A stretch of DNA of 64,000 nucleotides from Farysia itapuensis (lineage: Eukaryota > Basidiomycota > Ustilaginomycetes > Ustilaginales > Ustilaginaceae). The notes under the pieces are model-generated. The model had not been told where the DNA came from. It saw nothing but the letters and a program-made list of their open reading frames with translations, and did no database searches. The stretch covers positions 806,001 to 870,000 of the forward strand of contig JALBYC010000001.1 in NCBI GenBank assembly GCA_023212645.1. The letters are read 5' to 3'. Numbering within the stretch: position 1 is the stretch's first letter; the number at the start of each line of letters is the position of its first letter. The position numbers and the translations under genes are program-made. Of this stretch, positions 9,723 through 17,949 are shown piece after piece.

Positions 9723-11933
9723 ATGTCTGGGTTGACAGCGAGCGGGAGTGGTGGGCTGTCTCTACGCGAGCGGCTCCGACTCGAAGCACAGGAACGGCTC
9801 GCATCACAAGAAGATTCTACCCCACGAAATGGCCGGGCAGGTGGATCTGCATCGGCTGGTAGTGATAGCGATGAGGAAGGTGTGCCCTTACCTTCGCTGA
9901 CTCTGGGTGGTAGACCGCAACGCCAAGCGGCACGCGATGCGCCCAGGACCTACAACATCGACCCGCTCGATCCGCAGTCGGCAATTGTGCCACGCTCCAA
10001 ACCGACTCTCGCCGTGCCGAGCGGTAGTCGACAGGCCTCGGCCGACATGCTCCGTCTGCTGCGCGAGAAGTCAAGACGAAGCGCACGCGGTACGGATCAA
10101 GATGGCTTCTCACGAGCAGAGGCCATTGCAAGCAGCATGGAGCGCAATCGCTTGCACAAGATGGGAATCGCCTCTGATCAAAACTCTCCTTCTGGCACAA
10201 TAACCAATGCACTGGATTCGAGCAGGAGTAGCAACATCACCGTCCGCGCACTCTCCCCGACTATCCCCTCGTACTTGTGGTCATCTGAATCTGAAGCGGA
10301 CGACGAAGCTCTGGATACAAGTTCCATATTCAGCTCTGATTCCGACACAAGTGTCGGCGCGGAGTCTCGCATTGCCGCATCGCTCTTGGCTACCGCGGGG
10401 GATTCAAAGGATGCACAGGCGACCGTCGACATTCTGCGCAAAGACACGCTGCAGCAACAATCCGACCGTCTTGCCCAGCGCTACGATCTGGATGGTCGTA
10501 TACTGTTTTGGCGCGACGGTAGGACGTCAAGGCCGTCCGTGTACGAGTTCTGCAAAGCCCCACAGCCAGGATTGGGCGATGCGGTGCTCGATTCCGACGT
10601 GGAAGCTAGCTCAGAATGGGATGAGACTGCCGTACACGTCCTGCTTGCCGGTGCGGTCCCTCCGTCGCTCCAACTGACCTCGGTGCATATCGAACGACTC
10701 ATGGTATGGACAGCCTTGTCCTATGTTTTGGCGGAAGAGACTCAGACGAGTCAGCTCAGTCTCGCCCTCCTGAACAACCTTTTGCGCTACGACCAGCAAC
10801 AATCACACCAAGGTACCGTCCAATCCGCCCTGCATCGCATTCTGGACACGGTCCCCGCTGTGCTAGCACGTATCGGAGTGAGAGACGAGATTCTGCACAA
10901 ATGCTTTGGAACAAGCCAGGCTGATGCCGCGCAGTCTTGGAAGTCAGTCCAGTGTCCCGTCGTGCGACGCAGCGGCGGTAAGCGCAAGCGTAAGATCGGA
11001 TCCCGCCGCTCCAGAATGCACCTCACCCTGGCTGAACGCGATGAAATCGTAGTCAAGCTGTGCCGTCTCACCCAGGCCATCCTACCGCATACGATCGCGG
11101 AGAGTCAAATTTGCACATCTAGTGGCATTGTTTCCAGCTTGACGGTGGCAGCGGCTTCGAGCAACAACCTGGAACTGCAGGAGGAAGCTGAACGCTGCGT
11201 GCAGGCCGTCTTTGGAAGTCGACAAGTCGATCGTCCTGCTGGTGACGAGGGCATGGTCCTCTTTCAACGCCAGGTGTACGATCGATTGCAGCAACTTCGG
11301 GAAGACTCTTTGCTGAGCCAGGCCAGACTGGTATTCGCATTGAACAGCGCCGGAATGCAAGTAGGGGAACTGCAACGGCTTCTCGCATGGTCTGTTCTTG
11401 TCAACCATCGCGAGGATGCGAAGCCGTGCTTCGCGCCTTACTTCATCGACTTGGTTCGACTCGAGAGCGTTGTAGATGGCGCGAAATCTGCTTCGCCCTT
11501 TTACATCTCACCCGTGGGTGGTGGGAGAAGCGATGCGCTGCAGACAGACTATCAGAGTTTGATTGCAGCCACACAGCTTCTGGCGGTTACGCTGCAGGAT
11601 CTCCCCGTGCACATGTGTACGTACGACCCGCCCAACGAACCGGTGCCTGAGAACAAGAACCCCCCACCATCATCACGACGTGTAACAGCACTTACGTTGG
11701 CAATGACCCCGTACCGCTCATACCGTCCCTCTCTCGACCCCGAGCGCGTAGCCACCCTCTACAGAATCACATCCGCCCTCGCGGCCGTCGGTAACAAGAT
11801 CCGCGACAATCGAGGCGATATCGTCCTCCGCACTCTCGCAAAGGACTTGATTCAACGCACTGTTCACGCTCTCGAATATCAGCTAGCTCTCTTCGACCCC
11901 GCATCAGCCAAACGTCTATACGACGTTGCTTAG
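9723..11933 (+). CDS. Conserved-looking helical protein of unknown function
   Basis: I do not recognise this 736-aa single-exon protein. It starts at the first ATG of the frame (MSGLTASGSGG); upstream in-frame codons are open but contain no ATG. Residues 1-200 are Ser/Arg/Gln-rich and look disordered, with acidic serine patches (SDSDEEG near 51, SESEADDEAL near 190). From about 230 on it is rich in amphipathic helices with leucine-rich repeats of hydrophobics (for example LSLALLNNLLRYDQQQ and LARELLAWSVL-like stretches), compatible with a HEAT/ARM-type fold, but no named repeat is clear. A basic stretch (GGKRKRKIGSRRSR near 418-431) could be a nuclear localisation signal. Codon use and GC look like the neighbours. 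No function is assigned. Confidence 0.75.
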   Translation: MSGLTASGSGGLSLRERLRLEAQERLASQEDSTPRNGRAGGSASAGSDSDEEGVPLPSLTLGGRPQRQAARDAPRTYNIDPLDPQSAIVPRSKPTLAVPSGSRQASADMLRLLREKSRRSARGTDQDGFSRAEAIASSMERNRLHKMGIASDQNSPSGTITNALDSSRSSNITVRALSPTIPSYLWSSESEADDEALDTSSIFSSDSDTSVGAESRIAASLLATAGDSKDAQATVDILRKDTLQQQSDRLAQRYDLDGRILFWRDGRTSRPSVYEFCKAPQPGLGDAVLDSDVEASSEWDETAVHVLLAGAVPPSLQLTSVHIERLMVWTALSYVLAEETQTSQLSLALLNNLLRYDQQQSHQGTVQSALHRILDTVPAVLARIGVRDEILHKCFGTSQADAAQSWKSVQCPVVRRSGGKRKRKIGSRRSRMHLTLAERDEIVVKLCRLTQAILPHTIAESQICTSSGIVSSLTVAAASSNNLELQEEAERCVQAVFGSRQVDRPAGDEGMVLFQRQVYDRLQQLREDSLLSQARLVFALNSAGMQVGELQRLLAWSVLVNHREDAKPCFAPYFIDLVRLESVVDGAKSASPFYISPVGGGRSDALQTDYQSLIAATQLLAVTLQDLPVHMCTYDPPNEPVPENKNPPPSSRRVTALTLAMTPYRSYRPSLDPERVATLYRITSALAAVGNKIRDNRGDIVLRTLAKDLIQRTVHALEYQLALFDPASAKRLYDVA

Positions 11934-12021
11934 CCGCAATCTCAAAAAAAGCCATGCCGGGTTTTCCAGACAGAGTGTCGCTTGGAATATGGTGTTTAGT
12001 GCGGGAAAGACAAAGTACAGA

Positions 12022-12087
12022 GTGTGTGTGTGTGTGGATGAAGATGGTGGATGCAGGTTGAGCGGCGTGCTGCTGCTGCTGCTGCTG
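12022..12087. repeat. (GT)n and (GCT)n simple repeats
   Basis: A GT run at 12022-12036 and a GCT run at 12068-12087 lie in the 203-bp space between two convergent genes (unknown protein and RPS23). They fall in the 3' untranslated region of one or both and seem to have no coding role. Confidence 0.8.
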
Positions 12088-12136
12088 GAAGAATGGTAGC
12101 TAGGAGATAGGTTGCTTTTTTTGTGTGAGCTTGGCT

Positions 12137-12677
12137 TTACGAACGGGGCTTCTCCTTCTTGCCCTTGAAGAGAGCGAGGAGACCGACACCCGAGACCTTG
12201 ACGACCTTGAAACGCACACCGGGGATATCACCCTTAGCCTTGCCCTTGCGTCCGAAACCAGAGATGAGCACCTCGTCGTTCTCGTCGACAAAGTTCAAGC
12301 AACCGTCGTTGGGGACGAAGGCAGACACCTTCTTGCCGTTCTTGATAAGCTGAACACGGACACACTTTCGGATGGCCGAGTTAGGCTGCTTAGCCTCAAC
12401 ACCAATCTTTTCAAGGACAATACCCTTGGCCTGCGACGAACCAGCAGTGGGCGAAGTCTTGTAGAAGTTGCCGAGAGCACGCTTCTTGTATGCAGCGTCG
12501 GCCTATCATTTTGCGAAAACAGTAATGCACTCAGGTCAGTATTCGTTCTGCCTTCTAGACTACCTGCCCTTGCTGTGGCGGGAAGTTTGATGCGAGATGT
12601 CGATAACTTACCCATCGGTTGTCACGTCGGGTTGACACCTGCTTTCGGGCTGTGTTGAGTCCACGGGGCTTCGCCAT
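12137..12677 (-). CDS. RPS23: 40S ribosomal protein S23 (uS12), 2 exons
   Basis: uS12 sits at the decoding centre of the small ribosomal subunit. Exon 1 is 12612-12677 (22 codons, [13 protein letters not shown]...), the 109-nt intron 12503-12611 has GTAAGT/TAG ends, and exon 2 is 12137-12502. The spliced protein is 143 aa, exactly the eukaryotic length, and includes the universally conserved block [10 protein letters not shown] and the decoding loop VPNDGCLNF, ending KKEKPRS. Exon 1 reads [11 protein letters not shown] where many eukaryotes have KQRSNRRDNRW. Divergent from RPL27, suggesting co-regulation. Confidence 0.97.
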
Positions 12678-12955
12678 CTTGATGTATGTGTACGGGAGAA
12701 GAGACGATGGTGCCAAATCGCACAAAATTCAGGCGCGCCAGCCACCGCCCGCTCGGGAAACATTTCCCAAGTCTAACAGAGCGACACAAATATCGTGGGA
12801 AGTTTTTCAACAATACATCACGTGAGCAGATCTTCTGAAATTTCGCGGTGGGCCAAAATTGGGATGTGAGTGCAGTGTCGGCTGCCTGGTGCACACATTT
12901 GGACTGGATTGAAGATTCCACACACTCGAGACACCACCACCCACATCAAGTCATC
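12678..12955. promoter_or_regulatory. Bidirectional ribosomal-protein promoter RPS23/RPL27
   Basis: Two ribosomal protein genes start divergently 278 bp apart, so this interval must hold both promoters. It contains the perfect 8-bp palindrome TCACGTGA at 12818-12825 and a second palindrome GGGAAA-CA-TTTCCC at 12755-12768. A shared regulator is plausible for equal output of the two proteins; this is inference from layout. Confidence 0.6.
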
Positions 12956-13821
12956 ATGCCCAAGATCTACAAGGTTAGTACCAAGGCTAGCAGCACTTTT
13001 GACCGACCGCACATGTAGCTGACCCGTTGTGCCCCCTCGTCAACAGCCAGGAAAGGTTGCCGTGGTCCTCTCTGGCCGACACGCCGGCAAGAAGGCAAGT
13101 ATCCATAGAGACTCGTAGCATCCAACAGCATCACGACAACAACAACAGCAGCAGCAGCAGCAGCAGTTCCGGCAGTATCCGACCGGATGATATCAACATG
13201 TAGCAGACGTGGAACTTGCCAGAGCGCAGAGAGCTAGGTCCACGCATGACCCTGTTGGCATCCACCTTCTGCTCTGTAGCAGTTACAATCTGGTCATACT
13301 TGACGCCTCGACAGCGTCGTAAAGCCCAACCCATGCATGTTGACGACTGAAGCATTCCAGCTACTCGTAATTTCCCATGCGGCACTGCGTTCCTGCTGCT
13401 GTTGTTGTTATGCCGCTACACCAACTCAGCATGAATACACAAACTAACCTCTTTTCCACCCACTCTACCAACACAGGTTGTCGTTATTAAGCAGTTTGAC
13501 GATGGCACCAAGGACAAGGCTTTCCCTTACGTTCTTGCCGCCGGTGTTGAGCGATACCCGCAGAAGGTCAACAAGCGCATGGGACCCAAGAAGATTGCCA
13601 AGCGCAGCAAGGTAAAGCCGTTTATCAAGGTCATCTCGTACAACCACCTGATGCCCACACGATACGCACTCGAACTCGAGGGCCTCAAGGGCGCCGTCAG
13701 CCAAGATACCTTCAAGGAACCCTCGCAACGTGAAGACGCAAAGAAACAGATCAAGGCCATCTTTGAAGAGAAATACACGTCCGGCAAGAACAAGTGGTTC
13801 TTCTCCCCTCTCCGCTTCTAG
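12956..13821 (+). CDS. RPL27: 60S ribosomal protein L27 (eL27), 3 exons
   Basis: eL27 is a structural protein of the large subunit. Exons are 12956-12973 (MPKIYK), 13047-13094 (PGKVAVVLSGRHAGKK) and 13477-13821 (VVVIKQFDDGT...), giving 136 aa, the standard eukaryotic length, ending KNKWFFSPLRF. Intron 1 is 73 nt GT-AG. Intron 2 is 382 nt, far longer than the other introns here, and its donor must be AAG|GCAAGT, a GC-AG intron: that boundary alone restores the conserved GKKVVVIK junction. Intron 2 also contains a CAA/CAG repeat and a run of hairpins, described separately. Divergent from RPS23. Confidence 0.95.
13135..13167. repeat. ACA/CAG trinucleotide repeat in RPL27 intron 2
   Basis: A run of CAA then CAG triplets about 33 nt long sits 40 nt into the second intron of RPL27. 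Noncoding in the spliced mRNA. Confidence 0.85.
13208..13318 (+). ncRNA. Candidate structured RNA within RPL27 intron 2
   Basis: Three consecutive stems can be drawn: 13208-13213 with 13239-13244 (CGTGGA/TCCACG), 13246-13251 with 13292-13297 (ATGACC/GGTCAT, enclosing CTGC 13269-13272 with GCAG 13279-13282), and 13302-13306 with 13314-13318 (GACGC/GCGTC). Introns of ribosomal protein genes often host snoRNAs, but no clear C/D or H/ACA boxes were found at the right spacing, so the class is unknown and chance pairing is possible. Confidence 0.25.
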
Positions 13822-14124
13822 GCGCCGATCTACCGCCGCCCCCTCCGCCGACGCTCCACCATCAAAATCAATGTATTCTTGTCGTCCCCCCCTCTTTCTA
13901 CACACATTTTTGCATTTCACCTATTGACACACACACACACGTATTCTCGACTGACTCGCGCGCGGACGTGCGAATGGGGAAGAGCCCCATGTTTGTGTGC
14001 AGTGTATGCTGTTCCATTCTGTGTGCGTGTTGTGACGAAGACACGCTGTGCAGAGAAGACTGTTAAACGGAGGAGTGAAAGTGGGTGGTTGGGGGGGGTG
14101 TGTTTCGCAGTCGGAGAGCTAGGA
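13822..14124. other. 3' intergenic region between convergent RPL27 and carrier-like gene
   Basis: These 303 bp lie between two convergent stop codons. They contain a CA run at 13927-13940 and a G tract near 14091-14098. Short open frames here have no recognisable product. Probably the 3' UTRs of both genes. Confidence 0.6.
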
Positions 14125-15679
14125 CTAGGAGAAGGAGCCGGCAAAGAGACCCAGTAAGGTAACCCAAGCACCGCGACCGAGAGACTCGATGCCTTCTTCG
14201 TCAACCATCTTGTTAAGGCAGTCAAGCAGGCCTTCGTAGCGCTGTACGACGGGAGCTCCGAACTCGGCGGCTGCTTCCTCGGCAGTCTGTTCGTCGATCG
14301 GACGCAGTGCGATTACAGGCTCGGGAGGTTCACCACCGACATATGTCTGGGGTGTGTACGGTGACTGCTGCTGCTGCTGTTGGGGCGGCGGCGGCGGCGG
14401 AGGCTGGGTCGAAGCAACAGGCCGGGTGGGCGGCTTGGATGCTTTACCGCCAGCAGCTGGTGCCGAGTTGTCCGGTCGTGGTGTCTCGGTATCATCGTCT
14501 TCGTCGTCGTCCTCGATGGCGAACGATGGGCGGCCAGGGTTGGGCGACGATGGTAGAGGCTTGTCGGCTGCGCTTTCCGTCGACTTGCGCGCGTCGCTGT
14601 CAGAGTATGCGCCTCCTGGCTGCATCTGAGCTGCTGCGGTGGCCTGGTGCGAGTACGGCGAGGGTGCGGTTGCACTACCGTTGGGTACGCGAGCATAAGC
14701 GCGGTGGAGCGGGTTCTGTCGTTCAGGACGCTGCGTCGATAGTCGCACCATGACGCACTCCAGCGGCGCAAGCGCCAGGACACTGAGCACGTTCCACAGC
14801 ACAAAGAGCGGCAAACCGACAGGACTCAGCTCGAGCATGTTGGAGTTGGGACCGGTGTAGGTATCCTGATCCGGCCCGGCAGGCGTAGCGCTGGGCAACC
14901 CACCCAGCGAAGGCACCGTCAACTGTCGCACAATCCGCGTCGCCAGTCCAATCCATGCAACATGCGCCACATTGGCAGCCAACAGCCCCGGTAGCAAGTA
15001 CAACCGCCACGGCTGCGTAAATTCGGCGTACGACAGCAGCTCGCGCAAGTTCTCCCGCGGCGTGTTGAAGGGCAGAATGCGAGGATGCACAATCGTTCTG
15101 CGTAAGGAAGAAGATCAGGTTGAAGCTTTAGCGTTTGTGTTAAGCTCGACGTTGTATGGGTCATCAAACCTACCTATAAGTAATGACGTTGAGGGGCAGG
15201 GCAACGATGGCGACGAACGACATGTAGAAGAGGTTGCTGAAGAAGCCAAACTGGCCAGGACCGGCAGGACCAGCCTTGTAAGCGCCCCCGGCAGACGACT
15301 GAGACGCGCCGGAGAAGAAGAGCAGCGTCAAGGCGCTCAGCGTGACGAGCTGGACAGCAACAGGCGCCGAACCTTTGTAAATGCCCGACCAACCTTCGAG
15401 ACGCTTGGTGCGCATCATCATGGTAAAGACGCCCGTGACGACAGGTCCGATCTTGGCAGTGGAGCGTCTCTCGGAGAGCAAAAAGGAGGAGAGCGCACGC
15501 GGACCTGAGGCTGCCGACGAAGCCTGACCATCCTCCAACACATTGTCGAGCGAGACGGCTTTGGGCAGATAATTGGCTCGCAATCGCACAATGGCGCCAT
15601 TAAAGGGTTGCGATATGCCGACCGAGATGCCGATGGACAGCGTAACGGCGATCACAAACGCCAGCAATTCCGAAATCAT
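14125..15679 (-). CDS. Degenerate mitochondrial carrier-like membrane protein, 2 exons
   Basis: Exon 1 is 15174-15679 and exon 2 is 14125-15097, joined over a 76-nt GT-AG intron (TATAG|GTAGGT ... CAG|AACGATT), giving 492 aa. The protein resembles the SLC25 family loosely: hydrophobic segments are followed by carrier-like turns QPFNGAIVRLRA (residue ~20), LPLNVITYR (~165) and APLECVMVRLSTQ (~280), the last being closest to the Px[DE]xx[KR] signature. A poorly conserved insert of about 130 residues rich in Pro, Gln, Ser and Asp (including polyP-polyQ coded near 14370-14403) separates the last helix pair. The start ATG was chosen at MISELLAFVIAV, just before the first membrane segment; an upstream extension begins at a non-ATG codon. 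Substrate cannot be inferred, and an outer-membrane or fusion-type carrier homologue is possible. Confidence 0.65.
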
Positions 15680-15867
15680 GATGGTGGTGAGAAGATGGTG
15701 GTAATGGCTGAGTTGTGTGTTGGTGATGAAAGGGCTGTGTCGGCAGATGGTCGGACCATGCGGTCTCTCTCTCTCCAAAGAGTCACAGTGTTGCTTTTCT
15801 CAACCGACGCGTCACTCACTTGTGCTCACGAATTTCAAACACTCTGTCAGTTTGCATGCTTTTTCTT

Positions 15868-16821
15868 TTACAGAAAGTACTCTACGGCTTCGTGTACACC
15901 AGCAGAGGGCCCGTTCATGTTGTGTTGCTGATTGGGCCCGTCGCTCTCGTTCTCAGGCGCAGCTTCGAATGTGTTGAAGTGTTTGGAACCGTCGGGGAAT
16001 ACTTCGAGGATCGAAGCCATGTTGCCGCATCGGTAGCAGTAGTTGGGTGCACTCCAGACCGTTGACAGTCGATCGTCGTACAGAACGCTGAAGCCTTCCA
16101 TGCACAGCTGGTGCGCGCGCAAAATATGGTTCATGTTGTTGCGTTGCAAAAAGTGCTTGACCACCGATGCACCAAAGGTATACCCTGCGCCTCTTGGCGA
16201 GATGGCAAACTCTTCCTTATCTGGGTCGGGATCAGACCATACCAAGTCTGCCATCGGCCCTTCGTGTGGGATCTCGCGGAACCGGTCAATGATCTTGATC
16301 TGGTCAATGTAGTGGATCGAGGGTGATAGTCCGCCATGCACGCAAAAGATCTGGTCGTCAATCACGACCGAGAGTGTCAAGAAGTCAAACATGTCGGTAA
16401 AGTAGGTCCACACGTTGGCAGAGCCGTACTTGCGTTGACACTCTGTGTAGAATCCGTACGTCTGTGTGACAGCCCTCGACTCGTGATTGCCTCGAATGAG
16501 CTGCACCCGATCCGGATAGCGTAGCTTGAGACACGTCAACAGCGAAATTGTTTCCACGGAAAACAGCCCTCGATCGACGTAGTCGCCCAGAAACAGGTAG
16601 TTGGTATGGGGCGCATAGCCGCCAATACGGAAGATTTCTATCAAGTCGTAGAATTGGCCGTGAATGTCTCCTACCACTGTGACGGGTGCCGAGATGTGCA
16701 CCACGTTTGATTCGCGCATCAGAATCTCTTTCGTCTTTTCGCAAATCTCCTTGAGCAGCGCTTCGCCCAGGAGCTGCTTCTTCAGCAGTGTCGCTATACA
16801 AGCGTCCAAATCGAAGGCCAT
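15868..16821 (-). CDS. PPG1: PP2A-family serine/threonine phosphatase Ppg1
   Basis: This is a metal-dependent protein phosphatase catalytic subunit of 317 aa. All PPP motifs are present: GDIHGQFYD (about 51), GDYVDRG (about 79), RGNHESR (about 109), HGGLSPSI (about 161) and RAHQLCMEG (about 235). The segment [27 protein letters not shown] matches the Ppg1 branch rather than PP4 or Sit4. It ends in YFL, the C-terminal motif whose leucine is carboxymethylated in this family. In yeast Ppg1 acts in glycogen metabolism and with a Far/STRIPAK-type complex. Single exon; start ATG fits the conserved length. Confidence 0.93.
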   Translation of the reverse strand: MAFDLDACIATLLKKQLLGEALLKEICEKTKEILMRESNVVHISAPVTVVGDIHGQFYDLIEIFRIGGYAPHTNYLFLGDYVDRGLFSVETISLLTCLKLRYPDRVQLIRGNHESRAVTQTYGFYTECQRKYGSANVWTYFTDMFDFLTLSVVIDDQIFCVHGGLSPSIHYIDQIKIIDRFREIPHEGPMADLVWSDPDPDKEEFAISPRGAGYTFGASVVKHFLQRNNMNHILRAHQLCMEGFSVLYDDRLSTVWSAPNYCYRCGNMASILEVFPDGSKHFNTFEAAPENESDGPNQQHNMNGPSAGVHEAVEYFL

Positions 16822-17949
16822 CCTTGCTTTGTTCTATGCAGTTGTAAATTTCGAGCACTGGGATGGTGTCCGTCGTATGGGTCTAGCGAGTGCGTGATCG
16901 GTCTTATGGCCTTCTGTTATGGCAGAGTCGGGTATCTCGAATGGCGATGCTGACGGCAGTGATCTCTAGAGGCTGCCCTTGGGGTATATTGGCTTGTGTG
17001 ACTTTCGTTCTGTGATTTTCAACGGGGCAGATAGTGTATGTGGCCGGTCAGATTGCCCAGATGCTGGGATGTGCGGCTGAAGACTTTCAGACTTCAAAGC
17101 ATGGACACTCCCACTTGCACCTGCCTTGAGTCCACTTTGTTCCTTTCTACCGTGCACGACAAGCTCCTTGAAGCCGACGAACAAGTAAGGCAACTTGAGA
17201 TAGGATGGTGTGTGTTTGGCGGTGTCAGAATGCCGTTCAAGAAGAACTCGACGATGTCGTGGCGGCTGTCGTCTGCCTCCGCCCTCGGAGGCTTCGCGCC
17301 TCCCGCCTTCGCGCCTTCGTCATAGCGAAAACTCAACCTAACAATGGGGTGCTAGATTACGATCTGACATTTTTCAAAGCAGATTTACGTCACGTGCAGA
17401 TCCCGCCATGTGGCTTTCATCCCGCCTGACGCGCTCGGCGTTAATTGCAACTCGCACGCTAAAGCTCCAACAGCACGTCTTTAGCGACACGAAAGACGAG
17501 TGATACGTCGCATGGCTATGAACAAGGTTGGCCTGTCTTTTAGCTTCATTCACTGCAGGACATCTCGATCTATTTCGCTTGACTGAAGCGATCATGACGC
17601 TACAAAGCTGAGTCTGACCTTTCCCACCGACGACAACCCCGGAGGAAGATGGCGCACGGGGAGACAAAACACACCTGCATCCCAACCCAAAGCTTCACTC
17701 ATCTGTACAGCACTATGTAATGCAAAGTCAATCGATTCTGTGTTCGGCATTGGAGGAAAGACGACGGGAATGAACGAGCGAGAGAGTGCGCCTAGTGCAC
17801 ACAGGAAAGTCGTAAAGAGTTCGTGAAGAAAGAAAAGGTCATAGAGACTCTATTATAGCGGTGGGGTTTTTGGCGGGATATGGTATATGCGAAGCAGGAG
17901 ATTTTTGCAAGAGCGTGAATGAAGCGAGCTGAGATTGTTCGCATGGGGG
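16822..17949. other. 1.1-kb gene-poor interval between RAX2 3' end and PPG1 5' end
   Basis: No convincing coding region is visible. Two minus-strand frames (17094-17336, beginning at TTG, and 17374-17685) lack recognisable motifs. A strong hairpin GCCTCCG-CCCT-CGGAGGC lies at 17275-17292, overlapped by GAGGC-TTCGC-GCCTC at 17288-17302. A TCACGTG element is at 17391-17397. A small spliced gene or a noncoding RNA cannot be excluded. Part must be the PPG1 promoter and the RAX2 3' UTR. Confidence 0.5.

Noticed and set aside
1923..12000. A siderophore cluster extending right of the Sid1-type gene
   Set aside because: The next genes are splicing, purine and translocon housekeeping genes with no iron link.
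13095..13476. Specific box C/D or H/ACA snoRNA call
   Set aside because: A partial C-like ATGAT and one CTGA exist but spacing and terminal stem are wrong; no ANANNA and ACA boxes fit the hairpins.
17094..17336. Possible small gene in the RAX2-PPG1 gap
   Set aside because: It begins at TTG, has no ATG and no clear splice from an upstream exon; not supported.
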